From the NCBI GenBank assembly GCA_028281285.1, contig JANQKF010000013.1, positions 434,001-498,000 on the forward strand: DNA of 64,000 nt. The letters run 5' to 3'. Below the pieces are notes generated by a model that saw only the letters and a program-made list of their open reading frames with translations, ran no database searches and was not told where the DNA came from. Position numbers and translations under genes: made by a program. Below are positions 18,574-27,685 of this stretch, piece by piece. Within the stretch, counting starts at the first letter, position 1. Each line of letters opens with the position of its first letter. This DNA is from Cyclobacteriaceae bacterium. Its GTDB lineage: Bacteria > Bacteroidota > Bacteroidia > Cytophagales > Cyclobacteriaceae.

Positions 18574-19863
18574 TCATTGAAAAGCTTTAATCTTAAAAAA
18601 ATAGACCTCGCCTCCTCCGGTACTATTCAGATCGGTCACTGATCCAATAATGTAACCATCCGAAGTGATTTCTCTAGACCCACTGACAGCAAATGGACTT
18701 GTCATATTGGGACCGACAGCATAGTCCTCCCAATTAACACCATTATCGTAACTTACCAGGCAGGCTAAACGACTGGCTTCGTTCATCACCACATATAACG
18801 GTGATGTAGGTTGGTTCGAATCAGTCACAAAAAACCCATCGGAAAACCTGAATGATATTTGTTCTCCTTTGAATTCAGGATACATCTGTGCATCTATTTG
18901 TGCGGAAGTCAGATCATAGCGAACATAGCGTTGTTTATCAACAATACCCTCGGATTCGTTTCCCCCAATTTGGATTACAAAATGAAGTTTACCATTTTTC
19001 TCCAACATGCTTGCAAGCCAGGTCGAACGGTCTTCAGCATTGATATTTGCAATAAGATCTGTCGGTCCGTTATTATCACCAATAACTGGCAGGGTCAATG
19101 GATCGTTACTCAAAGTTTTCCAGTCCTCCCCACCATTTGACGACATCATATGCTGTACACTCCAATAAGGAGTAAATGGGTCATTAAATTCCTGAGTTGT
19201 CCATGCCAAATGCAAATTACCTGAAGGTCCCATATTGATGAGTGCATATTGCGGGGGCACAGCACCTCCATTGATCACTGCCCGATTCAATACTTCTGTG
19301 CTTTGCAAGTCTACACTGTTCAACACACCATTGGCTGAGAAATAATGAATATGCTGATCAACCTCGTCAATGGCCATAGCGTACTTACCAAACTTACCTC
19401 CCGGAAGAGTAACAGACATTGATGGCATAGCATAATCGTTCACACTTTGGAGTTTAAACAATTCCGCATCTACCAAACTGAATTCGGGTCTTGCGAGATA
19501 TATATTATCAAAAGCATCTGTTTCAAGAACAGGCGGGTTGGTTCCGGCAATCTCGTCAATCAGCACCTCAAATGATTGCCCTCCGTCTTTACTGTGAATC
19601 AATTGCCAGTGTTGTGCAGTGAAGTCATCATTCGCAGATAAAATATAGGTCATAAAAATCCCACGTGAATTACTCACTACATTTTGGTTATGACTATGAA
19701 ATGTAGCTGCACCGGTATTAGAATTGGCCACTAACAACATCTCTATCTCCGTGACACCGGGCAAACGACCGGTAGTAGCATCATCACCATCACAGGAGGA
19801 AACAAGACTTGCTGAAAGGAAAATCAGAAAGAGACAACAGACCCTATTCAAGATGTGAGCCAT
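18574..19863 (-). CDS. Lipoprotein with sialidase-like Asp-box repeats
   Basis: This 429-residue protein has a lipoprotein signal with lipobox LVSSC (Cys24), followed by an acidic DGDD that may favour outer-membrane or surface retention. At least three Asp-box motifs can be read: SKDGGQSFEVL (about 90), SSNGGEDWKTL (about 240) and SYDNGVNWEDY (about 375). These mark the turns of a sialidase or BNR-type beta-propeller. I do not see the arginine triad or FRIP motif of a true sialidase, so enzymatic activity is not claimed; it may be a binding protein. Its place between gmk and nadD is unusual. Confidence 0.8.
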   Translation of the reverse strand: MAHILNRVCCLFLIFLSASLVSSCDGDDATTGRLPGVTEIEMLLVANSNTGAATFHSHNQNVVSNSRGIFMTYILSANDDFTAQHWQLIHSKDGGQSFEVLIDEIAGTNPPVLETDAFDNIYLARPEFSLVDAELFKLQSVNDYAMPSMSVTLPGGKFGKYAMAIDEVDQHIHYFSANGVLNSVDLQSTEVLNRAVINGGAVPPQYALINMGPSGNLHLAWTTQEFNDPFTPYWSVQHMMSSNGGEDWKTLSNDPLTLPVIGDNNGPTDLIANINAEDRSTWLASMLEKNGKLHFVIQIGGNESEGIVDKQRYVRYDLTSAQIDAQMYPEFKGEQISFRFSDGFFVTDSNQPTSPLYVVMNEASRLACLVSYDNGVNWEDYAVGPNMTSPFAVSGSREITSDGYIIGSVTDLNSTGGGEVYFFKIKAFQ

Positions 19864-19925
19864 AACACAAGGAAAATCGATGCTACTATAAAGTACGTTA
19901 AAATCTCCTTGAGGATCAGTCGAAC

Positions 19926-20498
19926 TTATGACTTCAGGAAATCGTCAACGAGGTTTTGAGCTTTTTCAAACGACTCCTCAAGATCTCCATTGAGTAAAGT
20001 TACATCAAATTTGTCCTCGAAGGTCATTTCGAATTCTGCCTTGTACAATCTTCTTGACAGACTTTCTTCCGATTCCGTACCTCTGTCTTTTAATCTTTCC
20101 TTTAGGATTTCGATGGAGGGTACTTTCACAAAAACGGCTAATGCACTATCACCAAAGTACTTTTTGAGGTTCAAAGCACCTTTTACGTCTACATCAAAAA
20201 TCACATGATTCCCGGAGTCCCAGATCCGTTGAATTTCGGATTTTAGAGTGCCGTAAAAATTACCTTCATACACCTCTTCCCATTCGATGAAGTCGTCTTC
20301 ATCTATCTTCTGTTTGAATTCTTCTTTGGAAAGGAAGTAGTAGTCTTTTCCATCTTCTTCAGTTCGACCCCGCTTGTCTCGTGTACTGGCCGAAATGGAA
20401 AAGCCAAGATTAGGATTATTGTCAAGAAGACGTTTGACAATCGTAGTTTTGCCGGAACCAGACGGTGCAGCAAAAATGAATGCTTTCCCCTGGCTCAT
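19926..20498 (-). CDS. gmk: Guanylate kinase
   Basis: This 190-residue cytoplasmic kinase converts GMP to GDP with ATP. The P-loop APSGSGKTT lies at about 10-18. The GMP-binding region has [20 protein letters not shown], and the lid and later signature are [20 protein letters not shown] and [14 protein letters not shown]. Length is normal for the family. The ATG directly follows the stop of the small possible anti-sigma gene with no gap, so translation is probably coupled. Confidence 0.97.
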   Translation of the reverse strand: MSQGKAFIFAAPSGSGKTTIVKRLLDNNPNLGFSISASTRDKRGRTEEDGKDYYFLSKEEFKQKIDEDDFIEWEEVYEGNFYGTLKSEIQRIWDSGNHVIFDVDVKGALNLKKYFGDSALAVFVKVPSIEILKERLKDRGTESEESLSRRLYKAEFEMTFEDKFDVTLLNGDLEESFEKAQNLVDDFLKS

Positions 20499-20792
20499 TT
20501 AGGAATTGATGCTTTGACGTATGGACTGAGCTAAGTCGTTAGGAATCTCCTTTTTGAACTGTGCAAGCTTTTCATTAAGGCATTCACGAAGCTCTTTCTC
20601 TTCCTGATACTTGCCGCTTGATTGCATGCATGTCCTGATTTTGTGCTCGAAAATCGCCATTGATTCTTCATCAGCTTCATTATCAAGCACAAGCTGCACT
20701 ATTTCAGAAAACCTCTCCTTATCTACGAGATTTCCTTTCTCACAATAGCACTTCTTAAACGTCTGCTCAAACCACTCTGAGAATTCACTCAT
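20499..20792 (-). CDS. Small protein, possible anti-sigma factor
   Basis: This 97-residue soluble protein lies 16 bases after the ECF sigma gene and abuts gmk. It has a CYC motif (Cys15, Cys17), a possible metal site HKIRTC (His49 and Cys54) and a further Cys in LRECLNEKL. The arrangement loosely recalls zinc-binding anti-sigma factors, without the exact HxxxCxxC signature. There is no membrane helix. Assignment as the regulator of the adjacent sigma factor rests on position and size. It could instead be an unrelated conserved small protein. Confidence 0.55.
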   Translation of the reverse strand: MSEFSEWFEQTFKKCYCEKGNLVDKERFSEIVQLVLDNEADEESMAIFEHKIRTCMQSSGKYQEEKELRECLNEKLAQFKKEIPNDLAQSIRQSINS

Positions 20793-20808
20793 GGTTCTTT
20801 ATTTTTGA

Positions 20809-21387
20809 TTAGTTGTATCCCATTTCCTTAGCGTAAGAGGTGAGTTTCTCCCTCAACATATTACGCGCTCTGTGCAATCTGGAGCGAACTGTGCCTATAG
20901 GAATGTCTAATATCTTAGCCATCTCTTCATAGGTGAATCCTTCCAAATCACTCAAGATTATGACCGTTCTGAAATCAACCGGTATTGCATTCAAAGCACC
21001 GGAGATTTCATCTCCAATCATGTGCTGAACAGTTTCCACCCTTAAGTCAGTGGTGATGTTCGCATCTACATCATCTGAGTTGTAGTAAGATTCAACCTCA
21101 TTGTAATCAACCTTGGCAGGTTGCTTACTCTTCTTTCTAAACTCGTTGATGAAGCTATTTTTCAGTATGCGGAACAACCACGCTTTTGCATTAGTTCCTC
21201 GTTCAAAAGAATTGATGAATCTAAACGCCTTTAAATAAGTGTCTTGCACCAAGTCCTTGGCATCGTCTTCGTCAAAGGTTAGACGATAGGCGAAATTGTA
21301 CATGGAATCAACATGAGGCATAAATTCCGAATCGAAAACCTCCGTTTTTTCCTGTTCAGTGTATTTTTTTCTCGATTCTTCCGACAT
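20809..21387 (-). CDS. ECF-type RNA polymerase sigma factor
   Basis: The 192-residue form starting MSEESRKKY has sigma region 2 (FAYRLTFDEDDAKDLVQDTYLKAF and TNAKAWLFRILKNSFINEFRKK) and region 4 (VDFRTVIILSDLEGFTYEEMAKIL followed by GTVRSRLHRAR). There is no region 1 or 3. I prefer ATG 21387 over the upstream in-frame start at 21417, because a TATTTTTG promoter box lies between them at 21392-21399. It belongs to the conserved Bacteroidota sigma group with the DSEFMPHVDSMYNFAYRL opening. The regulon is not visible. Confidence 0.93.
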   Translation of the reverse strand: MSEESRKKYTEQEKTEVFDSEFMPHVDSMYNFAYRLTFDEDDAKDLVQDTYLKAFRFINSFERGTNAKAWLFRILKNSFINEFRKKSKQPAKVDYNEVESYYNSDDVDANITTDLRVETVQHMIGDEISGALNAIPVDFRTVIILSDLEGFTYEEMAKILDIPIGTVRSRLHRARNMLREKLTSYAKEMGYN

Positions 21388-21391
21388 GCGC

Positions 21392-21399
21392 CAAAAATA
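21392..21399 (-). promoter_or_regulatory. TAnnTTTG -7 box just before the sigma factor start
   Basis: Minus strand TATTTTTG fits the Bacteroidota -7 consensus and ends 5 bases before ATG 21387. Transcription would begin at or next to the start codon, giving a leaderless message. The nearest TTG upstream is only 15 nt away, shorter than the usual 19-21, so the promoter may be weak or misidentified. Confidence 0.4.
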
Positions 21400-21515
21400 T
21401 GAAATAATTATATGCAAGTTTAACCTTACTTCTTCAATGTTTGTTTGCGACCAAAAAACCCATGGGTCCGGTCGGTTTGTAATTTCTTCAGTTAATCCTG
21501 TTTTTTGTGAGGTCG

Positions 21516-22613
21516 ATGAGTGATCAGAAACTCAATATTCTTTTTCTCACCTATCAAGGCGGTATGGCCGGTTCAACCCAGTCTATTGTTTATTTGGCAA
21601 AAGGGCTGGCAGATAGAGGGCACAAAATCTACGCGGGTCTAAGAGAGGAAATGCCCATTTGGGATATGATTGATCATCCGGGAATTGTTCGAATTCCTAT
21701 GAGAATCAATGGCAAATTCGATTTCAAAAACTGGAAGGAAATCCGCGATACCGCCAGAAAATACAATATCCATATCATCAATGCCCAATCCAGCCATGAC
21801 CGATATACCAGCATATTTGCCAACTGGAGGTATAGACTCAATACGAAAGTTGTGCATACCCGAAGGCAAATGCCTTTGAGTATGGGTGGAGTACTTCAGC
21901 GTTGGCTTTACAATAAAAAGACTGCCGGTATTATTGCAGTAAGCCATCCCGTCAAAGAGGCCTTGGTCAAGACAGGCTTTGACAAAGACCATATCCATGT
22001 AATTCCCAATGGAACACCAAGAGAGAAATATGAAAGGATCGATAATGCAAGGGTTGATCAGCTGAAAGAAAAGTATTCAATTTCACCTAATGACTTTGTG
22101 CTTGGCTGTGTTTCTCGCCCAAAGGAACAGGAACAGATTCTGGAAGCACTCAAATTGATTGATGAGCCTGTCAAAATGATTTTTGCAGGCATCGAAGCTG
22201 AAGAAAGATTTACTAGACACTTAGCTGAATTTAAAGCCGATCACAAAGTCTATTTTGAGGGCAAAGTCAGTTCAGAATGGATACTTGAGTACTATAAAAT
22301 ATTTGATGCCACCGTACTCGCCTCGACCATGGAGGGATTATCTCAATCGCTGCTGGAATCTATGGCATTAAGCACTCCGGTCATTGCTACGGCATTTGCC
22401 GGCAATTTAGACTTAATCGAAGATGGAATGAATGGTCTTCTCTTCGAAAACCGAGATCCCCAACAACTGGCAGACCAGATTCAAAAAATCAGGAATAATC
22501 AGTCATTAAGAGCCGCTTTGATTGAAGGAGGGAAAACCACCGCTTTGGAAACATTCAACATTGACAACACCATCTTGAAATACGAAGAATACTTCTCTAG
22601 TTTGATTCACTAG
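21516..22613 (+). CDS. Glycosyltransferase family 4 protein
   Basis: This protein of about 365 residues has a GT-B fold. The N-terminal domain carries GGMAGSTQSIVYLAKGLADRGH, the acceptor-side glycine-rich motif. A linker with HVIPNGTPREKY and the C-terminal nucleotide-sugar domain follow, with ASTMEGLSQSLLESMALSTPVIA, the E-x7-E signature of GT4 retaining enzymes. It is cytoplasmic with no membrane helix. The start is ATG 21516 (MSDQKLNIL); a GTG three codons upstream is possible. No other polysaccharide genes surround it, so the acceptor is unknown. It is divergent from the sigma-factor operon. Confidence 0.9.
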   Translation: MSDQKLNILFLTYQGGMAGSTQSIVYLAKGLADRGHKIYAGLREEMPIWDMIDHPGIVRIPMRINGKFDFKNWKEIRDTARKYNIHIINAQSSHDRYTSIFANWRYRLNTKVVHTRRQMPLSMGGVLQRWLYNKKTAGIIAVSHPVKEALVKTGFDKDHIHVIPNGTPREKYERIDNARVDQLKEKYSISPNDFVLGCVSRPKEQEQILEALKLIDEPVKMIFAGIEAEERFTRHLAEFKADHKVYFEGKVSSEWILEYYKIFDATVLASTMEGLSQSLLESMALSTPVIATAFAGNLDLIEDGMNGLLFENRDPQQLADQIQKIRNNQSLRAALIEGGKTTALETFNIDNTILKYEEYFSSLIH

Positions 22614-22646
22614 AACCGTTAAATTGCAAGTCGATTGATTGTGTAG

Positions 22647-24911
22647 ATGGATTACCTCTCTTCTCTTAATGAACCCCAGTATGAAGGTGTTGTAAATACC
22701 GATGGTCCCGCTATGATCATAGCAGGTGCGGGCTCCGGAAAAACCAGGGTATTGACCTATAGAATCGCATATTTAATGAAGGAAAGGGGGGTTGACCCTT
22801 TCAATATTCTAGCGCTTACTTTTACCAACAAGGCGGCACGCGAAATGCGGGAAAGAATTGAAGCGGTTGTGGGTAACGATGCACGCAATTTGTGGATGGG
22901 CACTTTTCACTCCGTTTTTGCGAGAATTCTCAGGGCTGAAGCCGATCGCCTGGGATACCCCAGCAACTTCACCATTTACGATACTGACGATTCCAAGTCT
23001 CTCATCAAGGCAATAGTCAAGGACTTTGGGTTGGACGACAAGGTTTATAAACCCAATGTAGTATTGAATAGAATTTCAGGCGCTAAAAATCGTTTGGTTT
23101 CATGGCAAGAATACACCGGCAATCCTCTCTACCAGGCCGATGATGATACCTCTCAAAAACCAGAGATGGGTCGCATCTACAAAACCTATTGCCTGAGATG
23201 CTTCAAAGCCAATGCGATGGACTTTGACGATTTACTGTTCAATACGAATGTTCTATTCCGTGATCATACAGATGTGCTCAACAAATACCAGCATCGGTTT
23301 AAATATGTCATGGTTGATGAGTTTCAGGACACCAATGTTTCACAATATTTGATCACTAAAAAATTAGCGGCCGTCAGTCAGAACATTGCAGTTGTTGGGG
23401 ACGATGCCCAAAGTATTTATGCCTTCCGTGGAGCCAATATTGAGAACATACTCAATTTCGAAAAAGACTTTCCGGATTTGAAAGTGATTAAACTGGAACA
23501 AAACTATCGCTCCACCCAAAACATTGTCAATGCAGCCAATTCGGTCATTGACAAGAACAAAGGACAGCTCAAAAAGACCGTCTGGACAGCGAATGGCGAA
23601 GGTTCTCAGATCGAGTTAATCAAGTCAGTCTCAGACAATGAGGAAGGTCGTTTTGTAGCTTCCGCTGTTTTCGAACGTAAGGCCCAGGACAGTTATTCAA
23701 ATAGTGACTTTGCGGTGCTCTACCGAACCAATAGTCAATCAAGGGCTATAGAAGAAGCACTAAGAAAAGCGGGTATCCCATACAAAATCTACGGAGGTCT
23801 CTCCTTCTATCAACGAAAGGAAATCAAGGATTTGATGGCCTATCTCCGGTTCACCATCAACACTGATGATGAGCAGGCATTTAGAAGAATTGTCAATCTT
23901 CCTAAGCGAGGAATCGGGGTGACTTCCGTGGAAAAGATGGTAGTTGCCGCTTTTGAACACGATATTCCTTTGTGGGAAGTACTCACCAACATAGAACATT
24001 TTCTTCCTGGAAGAGCAGCAAATGCTGTGAGGGACTTTGTTACGCTTATTAAGAGTTTCAAGATCTACGTGGAATCCAAGGATGCCTACGAGACAGCAAA
24101 CCACATTGCCAAAAACTCAGGACTACTCAAAGAGTTGTATGATGACAAAACCATTGAAGGGCTCAATCGATACGAGAATGTTCAGGAATTGTTAAATGCC
24201 ATAAAAGAATATGTCGAGACTCCTGAAGTGGAGGACAAAAGTATTGGCTCTTTCTTACAGGAAGTAGCCCTGTTAACCGATCAAGACAATGACAATGATG
24301 GCAACACTGATTTTGTGACCTTGATGACGATTCATTCGGCAAAAGGGCTGGAATTCAAAAATGTCTTCATTGTGGGACTGGAAGAAGATCTTTTTCCTTC
24401 CCAAATGATGTTGAGTAGCCGTGCAGACCTTGAAGAGGAACGAAGATTATTTTATGTGGCAATTACTCGGGCAAAGGAAAATCTTTACTTCTCTTATGCG
24501 TTATCTAGGTATCGGTTCGGTCGTTTGCTCAACTGTGAACCAAGCCGGTTTATCGAAGAGGTTGATCCCAGTTATATTCGCGTGAATACACGCTATGGAA
24601 GTAGAGAACCCAAGCTCAGTCGGTCGTTCGAGGCTCCTGGGGTAAGCTCAAGGTATGCTCGAAATTTGGTTCACAGTAAGCTTAAAGAGGTTAAAAAACC
24701 ACCGAGCTATCATAAGCCTTCAGCAGATTTTGCTCCCAGTGATACCTCAAAGCTGGCAGAAGGCATGAAGGTGGAACATCCAAAATTTGGTTTTGGTAAA
24801 GTCTCTAAAATGGACACACAAGGTGCAAATCGAAAGGCCAAGGTGATTTTTGAGGATTTTGGAGAGAAGACATTGCTTTTGACCTTTGCCAAACTGAGAA
24901 TAGTGGATTAA
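22647..24911 (+). CDS. UvrD/PcrA-type ATP-dependent DNA helicase
   Basis: This 754-residue protein is an SF1A helicase that unwinds DNA 3' to 5' in repair and replication restart. Motif Q precedes Walker A AGAGSGKT (about 26-33). Other motifs read in order are Ia LTFTNKAAREMRER, II VMVDEFQDTN, III VVGDDAQSIYAFRGA, IV EQNYRST, V TLMTIHSAKGLEFKNVF and VI EERRLFYVAITRAKENL. The C-terminal tail (about 660-754), with KVEHPKFGFGKV, is the Tudor-like domain of PcrA/UvrD that contacts RNA polymerase. Full length for the family. It follows the glycosyltransferase by 33 bases. Confidence 0.95.
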   Translation: MDYLSSLNEPQYEGVVNTDGPAMIIAGAGSGKTRVLTYRIAYLMKERGVDPFNILALTFTNKAAREMRERIEAVVGNDARNLWMGTFHSVFARILRAEADRLGYPSNFTIYDTDDSKSLIKAIVKDFGLDDKVYKPNVVLNRISGAKNRLVSWQEYTGNPLYQADDDTSQKPEMGRIYKTYCLRCFKANAMDFDDLLFNTNVLFRDHTDVLNKYQHRFKYVMVDEFQDTNVSQYLITKKLAAVSQNIAVVGDDAQSIYAFRGANIENILNFEKDFPDLKVIKLEQNYRSTQNIVNAANSVIDKNKGQLKKTVWTANGEGSQIELIKSVSDNEEGRFVASAVFERKAQDSYSNSDFAVLYRTNSQSRAIEEALRKAGIPYKIYGGLSFYQRKEIKDLMAYLRFTINTDDEQAFRRIVNLPKRGIGVTSVEKMVVAAFEHDIPLWEVLTNIEHFLPGRAANAVRDFVTLIKSFKIYVESKDAYETANHIAKNSGLLKELYDDKTIEGLNRYENVQELLNAIKEYVETPEVEDKSIGSFLQEVALLTDQDNDNDGNTDFVTLMTIHSAKGLEFKNVFIVGLEEDLFPSQMMLSSRADLEEERRLFYVAITRAKENLYFSYALSRYRFGRLLNCEPSRFIEEVDPSYIRVNTRYGSREPKLSRSFEAPGVSSRYARNLVHSKLKEVKKPPSYHKPSADFAPSDTSKLAEGMKVEHPKFGFGKVSKMDTQGANRKAKVIFEDFGEKTLLLTFAKLRIVD

Positions 24912-24964
24912 GTAACGTAGAAGCGAATTTTTATCATTAATTTCAACGCGATTAAATAAGAACT

Positions 24965-25621
24965 ATGAGTTTAGAATACAATACGGACAGAGGGGACATT
25001 ATTTTGAAAGAGTATGGGAGAAACATCCAGAAACTCGTCAAATATGTAAGGGAGATAGAGGACAAGGAAAAAAGGGATAAGTACGCTGCTACGTTAACCG
25101 ATCTTATGAAGCAGATCAATACAGCTGTGAAGGATAATCCTGAGTATGATCAAAAAGTGTGGGATGACTTGTATATCATGTCAGACTTTGAACTGGATGT
25201 GGAAAGCCCTTTCCCAATGCCTGAAAAGTCTGTGATTGGCAAGAAACCTAAGCGACTCGACTATAAACAAAGCGAAATCAAGTATCGCCACTATGGACGC
25301 AATGTTGAATTGATGATTCAACGGGCTATCGAGATGGAGGACCCTGAAGAGAAGGAAGCCGCCATCATTTATATCGGCAAACTCATGAAGAGTTTTTACG
25401 CCAGCTGGAATAAGGACAATATAGACGAAGCTGTCCTGATAAAAAATATTGAAGATTTGTCGAAAGGCCAGTTGACGATTGATGTAGAAAAAGTCAAAGA
25501 AGAAGGGCTTTTCAACTCAAGGTTGAGAGAAAGAAAGCAAGGCGAAGGTCGACAAGGTGGTGGAAGAGACAATAACAGGGGCAAAAGAAGAAACTTCCAA
25601 AAAAATCGTAGAAGAAATTAA
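24965..25621 (+). CDS. DUF4290 family protein
   Basis: This 218-residue cytoplasmic protein has no recognised function. Two similar-looking helical segments carry a YGRN motif: KEYGRNIQKLVKYVREIEDKE (about 16-36) and RHYGRNVELMIQRAIEMEDPE. The last 30 residues are a disordered tail very rich in Arg, Lys, Gly and Gln, which suggests nucleic-acid binding. The stop shares one base with the murA start, a pairing that hints at coupled expression with peptidoglycan synthesis. Confidence 0.9.
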   Translation: MSLEYNTDRGDIILKEYGRNIQKLVKYVREIEDKEKRDKYAATLTDLMKQINTAVKDNPEYDQKVWDDLYIMSDFELDVESPFPMPEKSVIGKKPKRLDYKQSEIKYRHYGRNVELMIQRAIEMEDPEEKEAAIIYIGKLMKSFYASWNKDNIDEAVLIKNIEDLSKGQLTIDVEKVKEEGLFNSRLRERKQGEGRQGGGRDNNRGKRRNFQKNRRRN

Positions 25622-26928
25622 TGGCCTCATTTGTCATTGAAGGTGGTGCCAAGCTAAAGGGCGATATTATCCCACAAGGGGCTAAAAACGAAGCCCTTCA
25701 AATCCTATGCGCTGTACTCCTTACGCCTGAAAAAGTCACAATTAATAAGGTTCCGGACATCCGAGATGTCAATAAGCTAATTGAACTCTTGGCCTCATTG
25801 GGGGTCGAAGTTGAATTTCTTGGTAATGAGTCCTATCATTTTTGTGCCAAGAACGTAAACATCGATTACCTGGAAACTCAGGAATTCCGGACCAAAGCCT
25901 CTTCGTTAAGAGGATCAATTATGATTCTCGGACCCCTTTTGGCGAGGTTTGGAAAGGGAAAAATTTCTAAGCCTGGGGGTGACAAAATAGGCCGTAGAAG
26001 ACTTGACACCCACTTTATTGGCTTTCAAAATCTTGGGGCCAGATTTCTCTATGAAGCTGAGACCGGAATGTACCACATCGATGCTTCTGATCTCAAAGGC
26101 ACTTATATGCTACTCGATGAGGCATCTGTTACCGGTACTGCAAATATCCTGATGGCGGCTGTATTAGCCAAAGGCAAGACCACCATTTACAATGCTGCCT
26201 GCGAACCCTATATTCAACAATTATGCAAAATGCTCAATAGAATGGGCGCCAATATCAGCGGGGTTGGATCAAATCTATTAACGATTGAGGGGGTTGAAAG
26301 CCTGACAGGAACCGAGCATACCATGCTGCCAGATATGATTGAGATCGGCAGTTTTATTGGGATGGCGGCTATGACTCAATCGGAAATCACCATCAAGGAT
26401 TGTCGGATTGACCAGTTGGGTGTTATTCCTGATACATTTAAACGGCTGGGTATAGAGATGGAATTTCGAGGAGATGATATCCATATTCCGGCTCAGGAGC
26501 GGTACGAGATAGAGACATTCATTGACGGCTCCATAATGACAATTGCAGATGCGATATGGCCAGGGCTTACCCCCGACCTTCTCAGTATCGTTTTGGTCGT
26601 TGCTACTCAAGCCAAAGGCACAGTATTGGTGCATCAAAAAATGTTTGAAAGTCGGTTATTCTTCGTGGATAAACTCATTGACATGGGTGCTCAGATCATT
26701 CTTTGTGATCCTCATAGGGCTACCGTCATTGGACTTGACCGAGCTCAGAAGCTGAAAGGTATCCGAATGACTTCTCCCGATATAAGAGCTGGTCAGGCAT
26801 TGTTAATTGCAGCTTTGTCTGCTGAAGGAACGAGTGTTATTGATAACGTAGAACAAATCGACCGCGGTTATCAGAACATTGACACAAGACTAAATGCACT
26901 GGGTGCAAACATTCAACGCACCGAATAA
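25621..26928 (+). CDS. murA: UDP-N-acetylglucosamine 1-carboxyvinyltransferase
   Basis: This 435-residue enzyme makes the first committed step of peptidoglycan synthesis, moving enolpyruvate from PEP to UDP-GlcNAc. Family motifs are GAKNEALQILCAVLLT (20-35), LRGSIMILGPLLARFG (96-111) and the active-site loop KPGGDKIGRRRLDTH. In E. coli the loop carries the catalytic Cys115; here the aligned residue is Asp121. Enzymes with Asp at this place are active but are not alkylated by fosfomycin. The ATG overlaps the DUF4290 stop by one base. The gene is remote from the dcw cluster. Confidence 0.96.
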   Translation: MASFVIEGGAKLKGDIIPQGAKNEALQILCAVLLTPEKVTINKVPDIRDVNKLIELLASLGVEVEFLGNESYHFCAKNVNIDYLETQEFRTKASSLRGSIMILGPLLARFGKGKISKPGGDKIGRRRLDTHFIGFQNLGARFLYEAETGMYHIDASDLKGTYMLLDEASVTGTANILMAAVLAKGKTTIYNAACEPYIQQLCKMLNRMGANISGVGSNLLTIEGVESLTGTEHTMLPDMIEIGSFIGMAAMTQSEITIKDCRIDQLGVIPDTFKRLGIEMEFRGDDIHIPAQERYEIETFIDGSIMTIADAIWPGLTPDLLSIVLVVATQAKGTVLVHQKMFESRLFFVDKLIDMGAQIILCDPHRATVIGLDRAQKLKGIRMTSPDIRAGQALLIAALSAEGTSVIDNVEQIDRGYQNIDTRLNALGANIQRTE

Positions 26929-26974
26929 CCTGTAATCAAATCCCGATTGACTCGTCTAAACAAATAATTAAGCA

Positions 26975-27658
26975 ATGGGGATAATGCTCAGAAATAAGCT
27001 AAGGGGAAGAATCATTTCAATATATACTATGGAGTTACTTATCGTAATTCTGGGTATAACCATCGCTTTCCAGGTACAAGTTTTGTACGAAAGAAAAGTG
27101 GAAAGACGTCAGGAACAAAGCGCCATTCAAAAGCTGTATTTAGAAAATGACCTGAACCTTGCGGAATTCGAGAGCCTCCAGGCCTATCGATTCACTATGG
27201 AGCAGAATACTCGTATCCTTTTGGCCATTCTTGATTCTCCCTTCAATACCAATAGAGATAGCCTTTCCAACTACATCTTCGATCTTCACCGAATTTCTAC
27301 CCCTGACTTACAGGAGCAGTCCATGGACTTTTACCTGAACAGTAATTTCACATCAAATGAACCAGAACTGGCTGAAGAACTAATCTCTCTTCGGACAATC
27401 TACCAGGAGTTAAGAGATTTGACCGATCATTATTGGGAGAAAAAGTCGAAATACTATTTCGATCATCTCAAGGACGAGGTCGACTTTTCGAACCGCAGAA
27501 TACTCTCCACCAATAAGCTTGCTAGTATGGAATTCAAGAACGACATCTGGAGTTTATTTCTTGACGAGATCGAACAAAACCGTCTTTATAAAGAAGCCTA
27601 TGATCGCCTGATTAGGGTTCAGGATTTGACCGAAGCTGCACAGAATTCAAAAAAGTAG
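26975..27658 (+). CDS. One-helix membrane protein, paralogue 1 of 3
   Basis: This 227-residue protein has a short basic start, then a membrane helix MELLIVILGITIAFQVQVLYE (about 19-39) and a long helical, probably coiled-coil, soluble region. It shares with its two neighbours the helix pattern E-L-x-IV-I-x-GI-x-x-A-Y/F-Q-x-N/Q and a central motif FYLNSNFTSNEPELAEELISL. Layout resembles DUF6090-type proteins of Bacteroidota, but the family link is an impression. If the start faces the cytoplasm, the bulk is periplasmic. Function unknown. It begins 46 bases after murA. Confidence 0.75.
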   Translation: MGIMLRNKLRGRIISIYTMELLIVILGITIAFQVQVLYERKVERRQEQSAIQKLYLENDLNLAEFESLQAYRFTMEQNTRILLAILDSPFNTNRDSLSNYIFDLHRISTPDLQEQSMDFYLNSNFTSNEPELAEELISLRTIYQELRDLTDHYWEKKSKYYFDHLKDEVDFSNRRILSTNKLASMEFKNDIWSLFLDEIEQNRLYKEAYDRLIRVQDLTEAAQNSKK

Positions 27659-27685
27659 CTAACTTAAGTCAGCTTACGACTAAAA

